Shown here: positions 53,116 through 64,000 of the stretch, piece by piece
Layout of the letters: the number at the start of each line of letters is the position of its first letter
How positions within the stretch are numbered: the stretch's first letter is position 1
Assembly (NCBI GenBank): GCA_947650365.1
Contig: OX393550.1
Coordinates: 120,530,374 to 120,594,373, forward strand
From: Chamaelirium japonicum
Lineage: Eukaryota > Streptophyta > Magnoliopsida > Liliales > Melanthiaceae
Direction of reading: 5' to 3'
Length of the DNA stretch: 64,000 nt
Translations under genes and position numbers: made by a program
Notes under the pieces: generated by a model
What the model was told of the DNA's origin: nothing
The model's database searches: none
Seen by the model: the letters and a program-made list of their open reading frames with translations, nothing else

Positions 53116-55391
53116 TCCCGGATTTTAGTTGCATGTGTTCGGTTGCATGGATGATACACGGATGGGAGAGGGAAAACGGATCGGACGGCTGAAGGTAAGA
53201 GGCTGCATGGGTTTTGTATTTGGATCGGACGACTGGGTTTAGGTGGGATGGTGAGATGGTCGGCTGTGAGTGGTGGAATTGAGAGGTGGAGTGCTGGGTT
53301 GCATGCATTAAGTGGGTTCGGTGCATGCTGATGCACAGGATGGCCGGAGTTAAAGAGATGAGGGGGACGGATGGTTGGGTTCACATTCAAGCATGCATGG
53401 GTTTGGCTCTAGGATCGGACGGCTGTGATGTTGTCTCCGAGTTCATGGACGGGAAAGACACGGAGGCTAGGGACGGTTGTGATCTGATGAGAATGAAAGA
53501 GAATTGGGATCCGGAGGTTCGCGGTCGGGCCGGATGCACAAGTGGGGACTTGGGTGCCATGCATGCAAATGAGAGCTGTGATGGATCTCGATGGGGTGAG
53601 GTGCGTCGGTGATCAAGTGGGTTTGTACAAGGTTTGCACGAAGTGTTTTGGTTTTGCACGGCTATCTAGGCCATCGGATGGCTTTGATTAAATGAAAATA
53701 AAGAAAAGGAAGAGAATGAGGATATGAGGAGTTTGGGCGATTGGGATTGATTCGGATGCAAGGGATGACTCGGTTGGAATCATGATCGACGGGGTATTAC
53801 ACGGCTATGATGGAAAAAGAGAGTAAAATAAGGAGAAGAAAGGTGGTAGGTCATTCGGGTTCCACCATCCGGGCCATCTGATCTCGTCAACCTCCGTCAT
53901 TCCATTTGCATACGTGTAATCCTCCTCTATGTTTGAATCCCGCATTGCGCCGGCTCGATGAAGCCTTCCCTTGACTGAATCATCATAGATATTCTTTTTC
54001 CCCTTGATCTTCAGAAAAGCCTCCAAACAGCCTGTGCATGCTCCATCGACTCTCCATAAAAATGTTCATCACTCTATTATGATGCTCTTGAGCTAGCTTC
54101 GCCAAGAACCGGATTCATTCCCTGAAAGACACACGTGAAATGACACTTATCAGATTCAAATGCGATTATCGATAAAAGGATAATTTGGGCTATTGGGATC
54201 CGTATTTTTCATGCATGCAATGTATGAGAGCGAACCAATATGCCGTTGGGTTCGTATGAAAGTCTACTATATCATGGTGCAAAGAAACTCATGTAGTTTA
54301 CGTGTAGTATGAAAGTTTTACGTAGCAAACTGATGATATATGCATAATACTAAAAGGATAATTCGTACAAATTGGCCGCTCAACACGAGCCCGTCAAGCT
54401 ACTCGGGAAAGCCCAGCACAAGACATGGTCTTGGTCCCGAAAAAATAGCAGCTTCCGGTAAGCCAAGAGATGGTCGACAGGATCTTGCGATCCATCGAAC
54501 AGTACAAACTTGGGCGGGGTCCAATGGTGAGGGAAACCTCCTTGGTGCACTTCACTCGTGAAGGGCGAGCTGCCTCCGTGGGCGGCGAGGTCCTCCAGCA
54601 GGTCTACAGGCGCGTTAGGTCGCTGCTAGTGCCCGGGGATAATTCCCAGAGGCGGCTGCGCAAGTCCTAAGCGGTCATGCACGCTCCCTCGGGGTCCTCC
54701 CCCATGGTGACCTGAGAGGGTTCCTGCGGAGTGACCTCCTCGTCGATCTGCGGGCTCTCTTGGTACGATAGCGGGTCGATGAGAAGTGGTTGCCTCGCGA
54801 GCTCCATGTGGCAAAGCCACCGCAGGCTCCTTCCCCTGTCACCGATGACGCGGGTCGCGGTCTCTCTCCAGAGATCTCGCCTCAGATTCATCTGAATCGG
54901 TGCTTCTGTCGCGACGTCGGGGAATGGTTGCTTGCGAGGTCGCCCTGTTGCTTGACTGCTGGGTCACCAGCTTTTGCAATCTCGTAAGCGGGGTTTCCGG
55001 TTCCCCGCGCACGGCCGTTCTCTCAACCGGGGGTTCCCGGTGGGAGGCTTGCCGAGCCGGAATGGTCGCGGGCGGGCGCGATGTTGAAGCTGGTGGGCGC
55101 ACCGGAGATGCCGTCTTCGCCGGCCCGGACCGTCGGCTTGCCGCCGGAACCTGATGCAGTCGCGTCAGTTCCTCCATCATGGCCCGCTGGGTGGCCAACA
55201 TCTCCAACAGGAGCTGGTCACTGAGCGGGACATGGGGCTGGGGGGTCTCAGCAGGAGGTTCGCTGCGTGCAGACCTCGCACGGGTCCTCGGTCGCCTGCG
55301 TCCCCTCGTCGCCGGAGCCATCCTTGGGTTACGAGAGCCCCCGACGTTCAACCGCATGGTCGTGGGCGTCCTCGAAGGAACCAGTCGAAAG

Positions 55392-55409
55392 ATCCCACAG
55401 ACGGCGCCA
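55392..55409 (-). other. primer-binding site of the Tat element
   Basis: On the minus strand TGGCGCCGTCTGTGGGA begins two bases inside the 5' LTR. The TGGCGCC start is complementary to a GGCGCCA tRNA 3' end. I do not assign the tRNA. Confidence 0.8.
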
Positions 55410-55411
55410 AA

Positions 55412-56282
55412 TGTTTGGGGATCTCTTTCGCTGGTCTGCGCGGTCTACCTGCAAGACAAAGAAAGAACGTGAGAACGGCTGGCTCCCTTAGGAGCGCAGA
55501 CCCTCCGACGCTCAAGTCAGTCTCAAGTGCTCAACGGCGTGCTATAGTAGACGAAAGTGGTAGGGATGAGGGTTTCCAATCTGTACTTTGGAGCCTAGGG
55601 GTGGGTATTTATAGACATTGGCGACCTACCGCTGCCCAACACGTGGTAGTTCTTTCCAGCGCCTTCTAGGCCCCCACGTTCTGGCTCGCGTGGGTCTCTG
55701 ACGGCCTTTGGAACTCGCGCCCCTGACATTCTTTGTTGTCGAGCATGCCAGGCGGTTTGAGTGGGGGAGTGCATCTTAACCAACTCAGGCGGGCTTCCGT
55801 GGACTACAATTGTCCACATAGCTTCAGTGGGGTTTTGACACCTGACAACCCTTTATGCTGCTTTATTGCGGGCGACCTCGGGGGGGAAGCAAGGGCGAGC
55901 TTGCCCTTGGTCGCTCCGTCTTCTCCTCCACATCTATCAAGAGTCTGACCTCGCAGGAGCAACCTCTTCGATAAGCAGGGGAGTCTTGGCGAGTTTGGGC
56001 GAGCTCCTGAGTGAGCTGGGGTCGTCTGTGGTGCTGGTGTCTTTGTATGCATGACGGTCTAACTCCCGCTGCCGCTACAAGCGAACTCCTGTGCGAGCTT
56101 GGGCGAGCTCCTGTGCGAACTTAGGCAAGCTCCTGATCGAGCTTGGGCGGGCTCCTGAGCGAGCTTGGGCGAGCTCCTGAGCAAGCTTGGGTGAGCTCCT
56201 GAGCGAGCTTTGCACTAAGATGCACAAAGGCCCCTTCAGCCCAATGTGAATCTCGCTCCCTGTTAAGATGATTTGGTGAGCA

Positions 56283-56316
<34 letters not shown>

Positions 56317-56490
56317 CGAGCTCCTGGGCGAGTTCCCCATCCCTTGGAATCCTGGGGTCTATGAGATCCATAGGCAAGGGCGAACTAGTGACGAGCGTGC
56401 GGAGCTAGGGGCGGGCCGTTGGCGAGCTAGGAGGCGAGCTCATACGGATAAGGGCCCCGACTCCTGGACGGATTTCAGCTACCCCCAACA
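55412..56490 (-). repeat. 5' LTR of the Tat element (right copy)
   Basis: 1079 bp, same boundaries as the left LTR (TGTTTGGGG to CCCCCAACA on the + strand). About 23 base differences from the left copy, mostly transitions, were counted by eye, plus length differences at the G run and a segment of about 27 bp present only here. Confidence 0.95.
55606..55613 (-). promoter_or_regulatory. TATA box driving gag-pol (5' LTR)
   Basis: TATAAATA on the minus strand, about 200 bases before the primer-binding site, which leaves a short R-U5. Confidence 0.65.
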
Positions 56491-59400
56491 GATTGTACGA
56501 ATGAACTACAATGGATCATGCTAATGAGTAAGAATGGATCGTACGAATGAAATAGAATGGATTGTACGTGATCCATTCTAATTCATTCGTACAATCCATT
56601 CTAATTCATTCGCACGATCCATTCTAATTCATTCGCACCATTCTAATTCATTCGCACAATCTATTCTAATTCATTCGTACGATCAATTCTAATTCATTCG
56701 TACGATCCATTCTAATTCATTCGTACGATCTATTCTAATTCATTCGTACGATCCATTCTAATTCATTAATACGATCCAATCTAATTCATAAGTACGATCC
56801 ATACTTACTCATTCATATGATCCATTCTAATTCATTCGCACGAATGTATCCATTCTAATTCATTCGTATGATCCATTCTAATTCATTCGTACGATCCATT
56901 CTAATTCATTCGTACGATCCATTCTAATTCATTCATACAATCCATTCTAATTCCTTCGTACGATCCATTCTAATTCATTCGTACGATCCATTCTAATTCA
57001 TTCGTGCGATCCATTCTAATTCATTCGCACGAATGTATCCATTCTAATTGATACGTACAATCCATTCTATTTCATTTGTACAATCCATTCTTACTCATTC
57101 GTACGATCCATTCTAATTCATTCGCACGAATGTATCCATTCTAATTCATTCGTACGATCCATTCTAATTCATTCATACGATCCATTCTAATTCATTCATA
57201 CAATCCATTCTAATTCTTTCACATGATCCATTCTAATTCATTCGTACGATCCATTCTAATTCATTCGTACAATCCATTCTATTTCATTCGTACGATCCAT
57301 TCTTACTCATTCGTATGGTCCTTTCTAATTCATTCGTACGAATGTATCCATTCTAATTCATTCGTACGATCCATTCTAATTCATTCGTACGATCCATTCT
57401 AATTCATTCATACAATCCATTCTAATTCTTTCACTCCATTCTAATTCATTCGTACGATCCATTCTAATTCATTCGTACAATCCATTCTATTTCATTCGTA
57501 CGATCCATTCTTACTCATTCGTATGATCCATTCTAATTCATTTGCACGAATGTAACAATTCTAATACATTCGTACTATCCATTCTAATTCATTCGTACGA
57601 TCCATTCTAATTCCTTCGTACGATCCATTCTAATTCATTTGCACGATCCATTCTAATTCATTTATACGATCCAATCTAATTCATTCATACAATCCATTCT
57701 AATTCATTCGCACGAATGAATCTATTGAATTAGAATGGATCGTACGAACGAGTAAGAATGGATCGTACGAATTAAATAAAATGGATTGTACGAATGAATT
57801 AGAATGGATCGTATGAATGAATTAGAATGGATCGTGTGAAAGAATTAGAATGGATTGTATGAATGAATTAGAATGGATCGTATGAACGAATTAGAATGGA
57901 TCGTACGAATGAATTAGAATAGATACATTCGTCCGAATGAATTAGAATGGATCATACGAATGAGTAAGAATGGATCGTTCGAATGAAATAGAATGGATTG
58001 TACGAATGAATTAGAATGCATCGTACGAATGAATTAGAATGGATCGTGTGAAAGAATTAGAATGGATTGTATGAATGAAATAGAATGGATCGTATGAATG
58101 AATTAGAATGGATCGTACGGAATGAATTTGAATGGATCGTACGAATGAATTAGAATGGATACATTCGTGCAAATGAATTAGAATGGATCATACAAATGAG
58201 TAAGAATGGATCGTACGAATGCAATAGAATGGATTGTATGAATAAATTAGAATGGATCGTACGAATGAATTAGAATTGATCGTGCGAATGAATTAGAATG
58301 GATCGTACGAATGAATTAGAATGGATACATTCGTGCGAATGAATTTGAATGGATCATACGAATGAGTAAGAATGGATCGTACGAATGAAATAGAATGGAT
58401 TGTACGAATGGATTAGAATGGATCGTGCTAATGAATTAGAATGGATCGTACGAATGAATTAGAATGGATCATACGAATGAATTGGAATGGATACATTCGT
58501 GCGAATGAATTAGAATTGATCGTATGAATGAATTAGAATTGATCGTACGAATGAATTAGAATGGATCGTACGAATGAATTAGAATGGATACATTCGTGCG
58601 AATGAATTAGAATGGATCATACGAATGAGTAAGAATGAATCGTACGAATGAAATAGAATGGATTATACGAATGAATTAGAATGGATCGTATGAATGAATT
58701 AGAATGGATCGTACGAATGAATTAGAATGGATACATTCGTGCGAATGAATTATAATGGATCATACGAAAAAGTAAGAATGGATCGTACGAATGCAATAGA
58801 ATGGATTGTATGAATTAATTAGAATGGATCGTACGAATGAATTAGAATAGATTGTTTGAATGAATTAGAATGGATACATTCGTGCGAATGAATTAGAATG
58901 GATCGTACGAATGAATTAGAATAGATCGTACGAATGAATTAGAATGGATCGTACGAATGAATTAGAATAGATTGTGCGAATGAATTAGAATGGATCGTAT
59001 GAATGAATTAGAATAGATCGTACGAATGAATTAGAATGGATCGTACGAATGAATTAGAATAGATTGTGCGAATGAATTAGAATGGATCGTGCGAATGAAT
59101 TAAAATGGATCGTATGAATGAATTAGACTGGATACATTCGTGCGAATGAATTAGAATGGATTGTACGAATGAATTAGAATGGATCATATGAATGAATTAG
59201 AATGGATACATTCGTGCGAATGAATTAGAGTACGATCCATTCTTACTCATTCGTATGATCCATTCTAATACATTCGCACGAATGTATCCATTCTAATTCA
59301 TTCGTACGATCCATTCTAATTCATTCATATTATCTATTCTAATTCATTCGTACGATCCATTCTAATTCATTCGCACGATCCATTCTAATTCATTAATACG

Positions 59401-62400
59401 ATCCATTTTAATTCATTCGAACGACGCACGATCCATTCTAATTCATTCGCACTATCCATTCAAATTCATTCGTACGATCCATTCTAATTCATTCGCACGA
59501 ATGTATCCAGTCTAATTCATTCATACGATCCATTTTAATTCATTCGCACGATCCATTCTAATTCATTCGCACGATCCATTCTTACTCATTCGTATGATCC
59601 ATTCTAATTCATTCGCACGACTGTATCCATTCTAATTCATTCGTACGATCCATTCTAATTCATTCGTATGATCCATTCTATTTCATTCGTACGATCCATT
59701 CTAATTCATTCGCCCGATCCATTCTAATTCATTCGCACGAATGTATCCATTCTAATTCATTCATACGATCCATTCTAATTCATTCGCACCATCCATTCGA
59801 ATTCACTCATACGATCCATTCTAATTCATTCTTATGATCCATTCTAATTCATTTGTATCCATTCTATTTCATTCGCACGATCCATTCGAATTCATTCGCA
59901 CGATCCATTCTAATTCATTCATACGATCCATTCTAATTCATTCATACAATCCATTCTAATTCTTTCACACGATCCACTCTAATTCATTCGTACAATCCAT
60001 TCTAATTCATTCGTACGATCCATTCTAATTTATTCATACGATCTATTCTAATTCATTCGTATGATCCATTCTTACTCATTCATACGATCTATTCTAATTC
60101 ATTCGCACGAATGTATCCATTCTAATTCATTCGTACGATCCATTCTAATTCATTCGTACAATCCATTCTATTTCATTCGTATGATCCATTCTTACTCATT
60201 CGTATGATCCATTCTAATTGATTCGCACGAATGTATCCATTCTAATTCATTCGTACGATCCATTCTAATTCATTCGTACGATCCATTCTAATTCATTCGT
60301 ACAATCCATTCTAATTCATTCGCACGAATTTATCCATTCTAATTCATTCATACGATCCATTCTAATTCATTCGCACAATCTATTCTAATTCATTCGTACG
60401 TTCCATTCTAATTCATTACATACGATCCATTCTAATTCATTCGCACAATCTATTCAAATTCTTTCGTACGATCCATTCTATTTCCTTCGTATGATCCATT
60501 CTAATTCATTCGTATGATCCATTCTAATTCATTCGCACGATCAATTCTAATTCATCATGCGAATGAATTAGAATGGATCGTACGAATGAGTAAGAATGGA
60601 TCGTACGAATGAAATAGAATGGATTGTACAAATGAATTAGAATGGAACGTTCGAATGAATTAGAATGGATACATTCGTGCGAATGAATTATAATGGATCG
60701 TACGAATGAGGAAGATTGGATCGTACAAATGAAATAGAATGGATTGTACGAATGAATTAGAATGGATCGTACGAATGAATTAGAATGGATCGTGTGAAAA
60801 AATTAGAATGGGTCGTATGAATGAATTAGAATGGATCGTATGAATGAATTACAATGGATCGTACGAATGAATTAGAATGGATCATATGAATGAATTAGAA
60901 TGGATACATTCGTGTGAATGAATTAGAATGGATCGTACGAATGATTAAGAATGGATCGTACGAATGAAATAGAATGGATTGTACGAATGAATTAGAATGG
61001 ATCGTACGAATGAATTAGAATGGATCGTACGAATGAATTAGAATGGATACATTCGTGCGAATGAATTAGAATGGGTCGTACGAATGAGTAAGAATGGATC
61101 GTACGAATGAATTAGAATGGATCGTATGAATGAATTAGAATGGATACATTCGTGCGAATGAATTAGAATGGATCATACGAATGAGTAAGAATGGATCGTA
61201 CGAATGTATTCGTGCGTGTGAAAGAATTAGAATGGATTGTATGAATGAATTAGAATGGATCGTATGTATGAATTAGAATGGATCGTACGAATGAATTACA
61301 ATGGATCGTACGAATGAATTAGAATGGATACATTCGTGTGAATGAATTAGAATGGATCGTACGAATGAGTAAGAATGGATCGTACGAATGAAATAGAATG
61401 GATTGTACGAATGAATTAGAATGGATCGTAGATCCAATCTAATTCATTCATACGATCCATTCTAATTCATTCGCACGAATGAATCCATTCTAATTCATTC
61501 GTACGATCCATTCTAATTAATGAATTAGAATGGATCGTACGAATGAATTAGAATAGATCGTACGAATGAATTAGAATTGATCGTACGAATGAGTAAGAAT
61601 GGATCGTACGAATGAAATAGAATGGATTGTACGAATGAATTAGAATGGATTCATTCGTGCGAATGAATTAGAATGGATCGTGCGAATGAATTAGAATGGA
61701 TCGTACGAATGAATTAGAATGGATCGTACGAATGAAATAGAATGGATACATTCGTGCGAATGAATTAGAATGGATCATACGAATGAGTAAGAAGGGATCG
61801 TACGAATGAAATAGAATGGATTGTACGAATGAATTAGAATGGATCGTACGAATGAATTAGAATGGATCGTACGAATGAATTAGAATGGATACATTCATGT
61901 GAATGAATTAGAATGGATCGTACGAATGAATTAGAATGAATTAGAATGGATAAATTCGTGCGTACGAATTATAATGGACCGTACGAAGGAATTAGAATGG
62001 ATCATCGTACGAATGAATTAGAATGGATCGTGCGAATGAAATAGAATGGATTGTATGAATGAATTAGAATGGATCGTACGAATGAATTAGAATGGATTCA
62101 TTCGTGCGAATGAATTAGAATGAATTGTGCGAATGAATTAGAATGGATCGTATGGATTTATTAGAATGGATATATTCGTGCAAATGAATTGGAATGGATC
62201 GTATGAATGAATTAGAATGGATCGTACGAATGAATTAGAATGGATACATTCGTGCGAATGAATTAGAATGGATCGTACGAATGAGTAAGAATGGATCGTA
62301 CGAATGAAATAGAATGGATTGTACGAATGAATTAGAATGGATCGTGCGAATGAATTAGAATGGATCGTATGAATAAAATAGAATTGATCATATGAATTAG

Positions 62401-64000
62401 AATGGATCGTACGAAGGAATTAGAATGGATCGTACGAATGAATTAGAATGGATCGTGTGAAAGAATTAGAATGGATTGTATGAATGAATTAGAATGGTTC
62501 GTACGATCAATTCTAATTCATTCGCACGAATGTATCCATTCTAATTTCTTCGTACAATCAATTCTAATTCCTTCGTACGAATTATTCTTACTCATTCGTA
62601 CGATCCATTCTAATTCATTCGCACGAATATATCCATTCTAATTCCATCGTACGATCCATTCTAATTCATACGATCCATTCTATTTCATTCGTACGATCCA
62701 TTCCTACTCATTTGGACAATCCATTCTAATTCATTCGTACAATCCATTCTAATTCATTCGCACGATCCATTCGAATTCACTCATATGATCCATTCTAATT
62801 CCTTCGTATGATCCATTCTAATTCATTTGTATCCATTCTATGTCATTCGCATGATCCATTCGAATTCATTCGCACGATCCATTCTAATTTCCATTCTAAT
62901 TCATTCATACGATCCATTCTAATTCATTCGCACGAATGTATCCATTCTATTTCATTCGTACGATCCATTCTAATTCATTCGCACTATCAATTCTAATTCA
63001 TTCATACGATCCATTCTAATTCATTCGCACAGTCTATTCTAATTCATTCGTTACGATCCATTCTAATTCATTCGTACGATCCATTCTAATTAATGAATTA
63101 GAATGGATTGTACGAATGAATTTGAATGGATCGTATGAATGAATTAGAATGGATCGTGCGAATGAATTATAATGGATCGTACGAATGAATTAGAATGGAC
63201 ACATTCATTCTAATGAATTAGAATGGATCGTATGAATGAATTAGAATGGAAATTAGAGAATGAATTAGATTACGATCCATTCTATTTCATTCATACGATC
63301 CATTCTAATTCATTCGTACAATCCATTCTATTTCATTCGTACGATCCATTCTTACTCATTCGTATGATCCATTCTAATTCATTCGCATGAATGTATCCAT
63401 TCAAATTCATTCGTACGATCCATTCTAATTCATTCGTACAATCCATTCTAATTCATTCGTACGATCCATTCTAATTCAATCATACGATCCATTCTAATTC
63501 ATTCATACAATCCATTCTAATTCTTTCACACGATCCATTCTAATTCTTTCGTACGATCCATTCTAATTCATTCGTACAATCTATTCTATTTCATTCGTAC
63601 GATCCATTCTTACTCATTCATACATTCCATTCTAATTCATTCGTATGATCTATTCTAATTCATTTGCACGAATGTATCAATTCTAATTCATTCGTACGAT
63701 CCATTCTAATTCATTCGTACGATCCATTCTAATTTATTCATACGATCCATTCTAATTCATTCGCACGATCCGTTCTAATTCATTCTAATTCATTCGTACG
63801 ATCCATTCTAATTCATTCGCACGATCCATTCGAATTCACTCATACGATCCATTCTAATTCATTCGTATGATCCATTCTAATTCATTTGTATCGATTCTAT
63901 TTCATTCGCACGATCCATTCGAATTCATTCACACGATCCATTCTAATTCATTCATACGATCCATTCTAATTCATTTATACAATCCATTCTTACTCATTCG
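56491..64000. repeat. 23-bp satellite array, right part
   Basis: This is the same satellite as 7559-41141, resuming in phase at the GATTG duplication and running off the window. Forward blocks are at about 56491-56568, 57726-59228, 60556-61430, 61517-62503 and 63091-63268. Reversed blocks are at about 56569-57725, 59229-60555, 61431-61516, 62504-63090 and 63269-64000. The GAGTAAG/GAAATAG/28-bp cassettes seen on the left occur here too, so the Tat element split one array. Confidence 0.97.

Larger units (their letters stand above)
51484..54385 (+). mobile_element. solo-LTR-like insertion, 2.9 kb, nested in Tat gag
   Basis: It is bounded by TGTTG and CAACA ends and by 5-bp duplications. The left part contains ATACCGCAAGTGCACGG and GGTCGATCCCACAGAGAC, wording I recall from LTRs of many plants. 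A TATA box (TATATA) lies at 52488-52493 on the + strand, followed by a long GA-rich stretch. No gag or pol sequence was seen, and the left end does not recur at the right end, so a solo LTR is the simplest reading. A non-autonomous LTR-type element is the alternative. Superfamily is not assigned. It must be younger than the Tat element it interrupts. Confidence 0.8.
51074..55357 (-). pseudogene. gag: gag of the Tat element, split by a 2.9-kb insertion
   Basis: The 5' part (54391-55357) begins with a basic, serine/arginine-rich N-terminus and reaches the retrotransposon gag core (PPKFVLFDGSQDPVDHLLAY). The 3' part (51074-51478) carries the rest of the core (ALNWFHKLPSGTIPDF, then FTLAIGARETLRSFTMRF). 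The two are separated by the LTR-type insertion 51484-54385. Gag forms the virus-like particle in this family. This copy is non-functional because of the insertion and a few other breaks. Confidence 0.85.
41142..56490 (-). mobile_element. Tat-type Ty3/gypsy LTR retrotransposon, 15.3 kb
   Basis: Two LTRs (41142-42193 and 55412-56490), a 5-bp target duplication, a primer-binding site and a polypurine tract define the element. gag-pol reads on the minus strand in the order gag, protease, RT-RNase H, integrase, so it is Ty3/gypsy. The large size, the RT wording (LNKACPKD, SFMDGYSGYNQI) and an antisense extra ORF between pol and the 3' LTR point to the Tat group (Retand/Grande/RIRE2-like). It is structurally near complete but broken, with perhaps five to ten coding breaks plus a 2.9-kb insertion in gag. 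The LTRs differ at about 23 positions of about 1040 by eye, so at 1.3e-8 substitutions per site per year it would be roughly 0.8-0.9 million years old. Confidence 0.93.

Noticed and set aside
62808-62996. Plus-strand ORF of 62 codons in the right array
   Set aside because: Same as above: satellite sequence read as protein.
7559-64000. Centromere
   Set aside because: The array is large and contains an LTR element, but nothing in sequence alone shows centromeric chromatin, and the Tat element is not a known centromere-targeting (CRM) type. CENH3 mapping would be needed.
1-64000. tRNA, rRNA or other RNA genes
   Set aside because: None recognised. The GGCGCCA complement at 55403-55409 is a primer-binding site, not a tRNA gene.

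Overview
This window looks like repeat-dominated nuclear DNA from a flowering plant. The evidence is a Ty1/copia remnant, a Ty3/gypsy element of the Tat type with an antisense extra ORF, and a piece of a plant kinesin-12 gene with short introns. Nothing prokaryotic or organellar is visible. The species cannot be named from the sequence. The GC-rich Tat element would suit a monocot or early-diverging angiosperm, but that is a weak guess.

Layout. (1) 1-4195: the 3' part of a heavily decayed Ty1/copia element on the + strand (integrase C-terminal part, RT, RNase H, polypurine tract), ending in a 2.1-kb LTR with TGTTAGA/TCTAACA ends. (2) 4196-7558: AT-rich, mostly non-coding DNA. It holds microsatellites, small internal duplications and three in-order exons of a kinesin-12 motor domain on the minus strand (6294-6697). 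(3) 7559-41141: a 33.6-kb satellite/minisatellite array. Its monomer is 23 bp (GAATGAATTAGAATGG plus a 7-base tail, commonly ATCGTAC), with a recurrent 28-bp variant. The array changes strand about 45 times. It contains higher-order repeats of 102 bp (8 copies) and 378 bp (7 copies), and a dispersed cassette with 212/235-bp spacing. (4) 41142-56490: a 15.3-kb Tat-type gypsy element on the minus strand, inserted in the array with a 5-bp target duplication (GATTG). It carries an antisense ORF with its own TATA box. A 2.9-kb solo-LTR-like element sits in its gag with its own 5-bp duplication (CGAGC). (5) 56491-64000: the same satellite resumes in phase and continues past the window edge, with about nine more strand switches.

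Chronology read from the nesting: satellite first, then the Tat element (LTRs differ by about 2% by eye, so of order one million years or less under common plant rates), then the 2.9-kb insertion. The copia element is much older.

The most unusual feature is the satellite. Its monomer carries the palindrome TCGTACGA, several strand switches are centred exactly on it, and several switch junctions occur in more than one copy. This suggests that inverted blocks arose at the palindromes and were then copied around the array. No intact protein-coding host gene was found.
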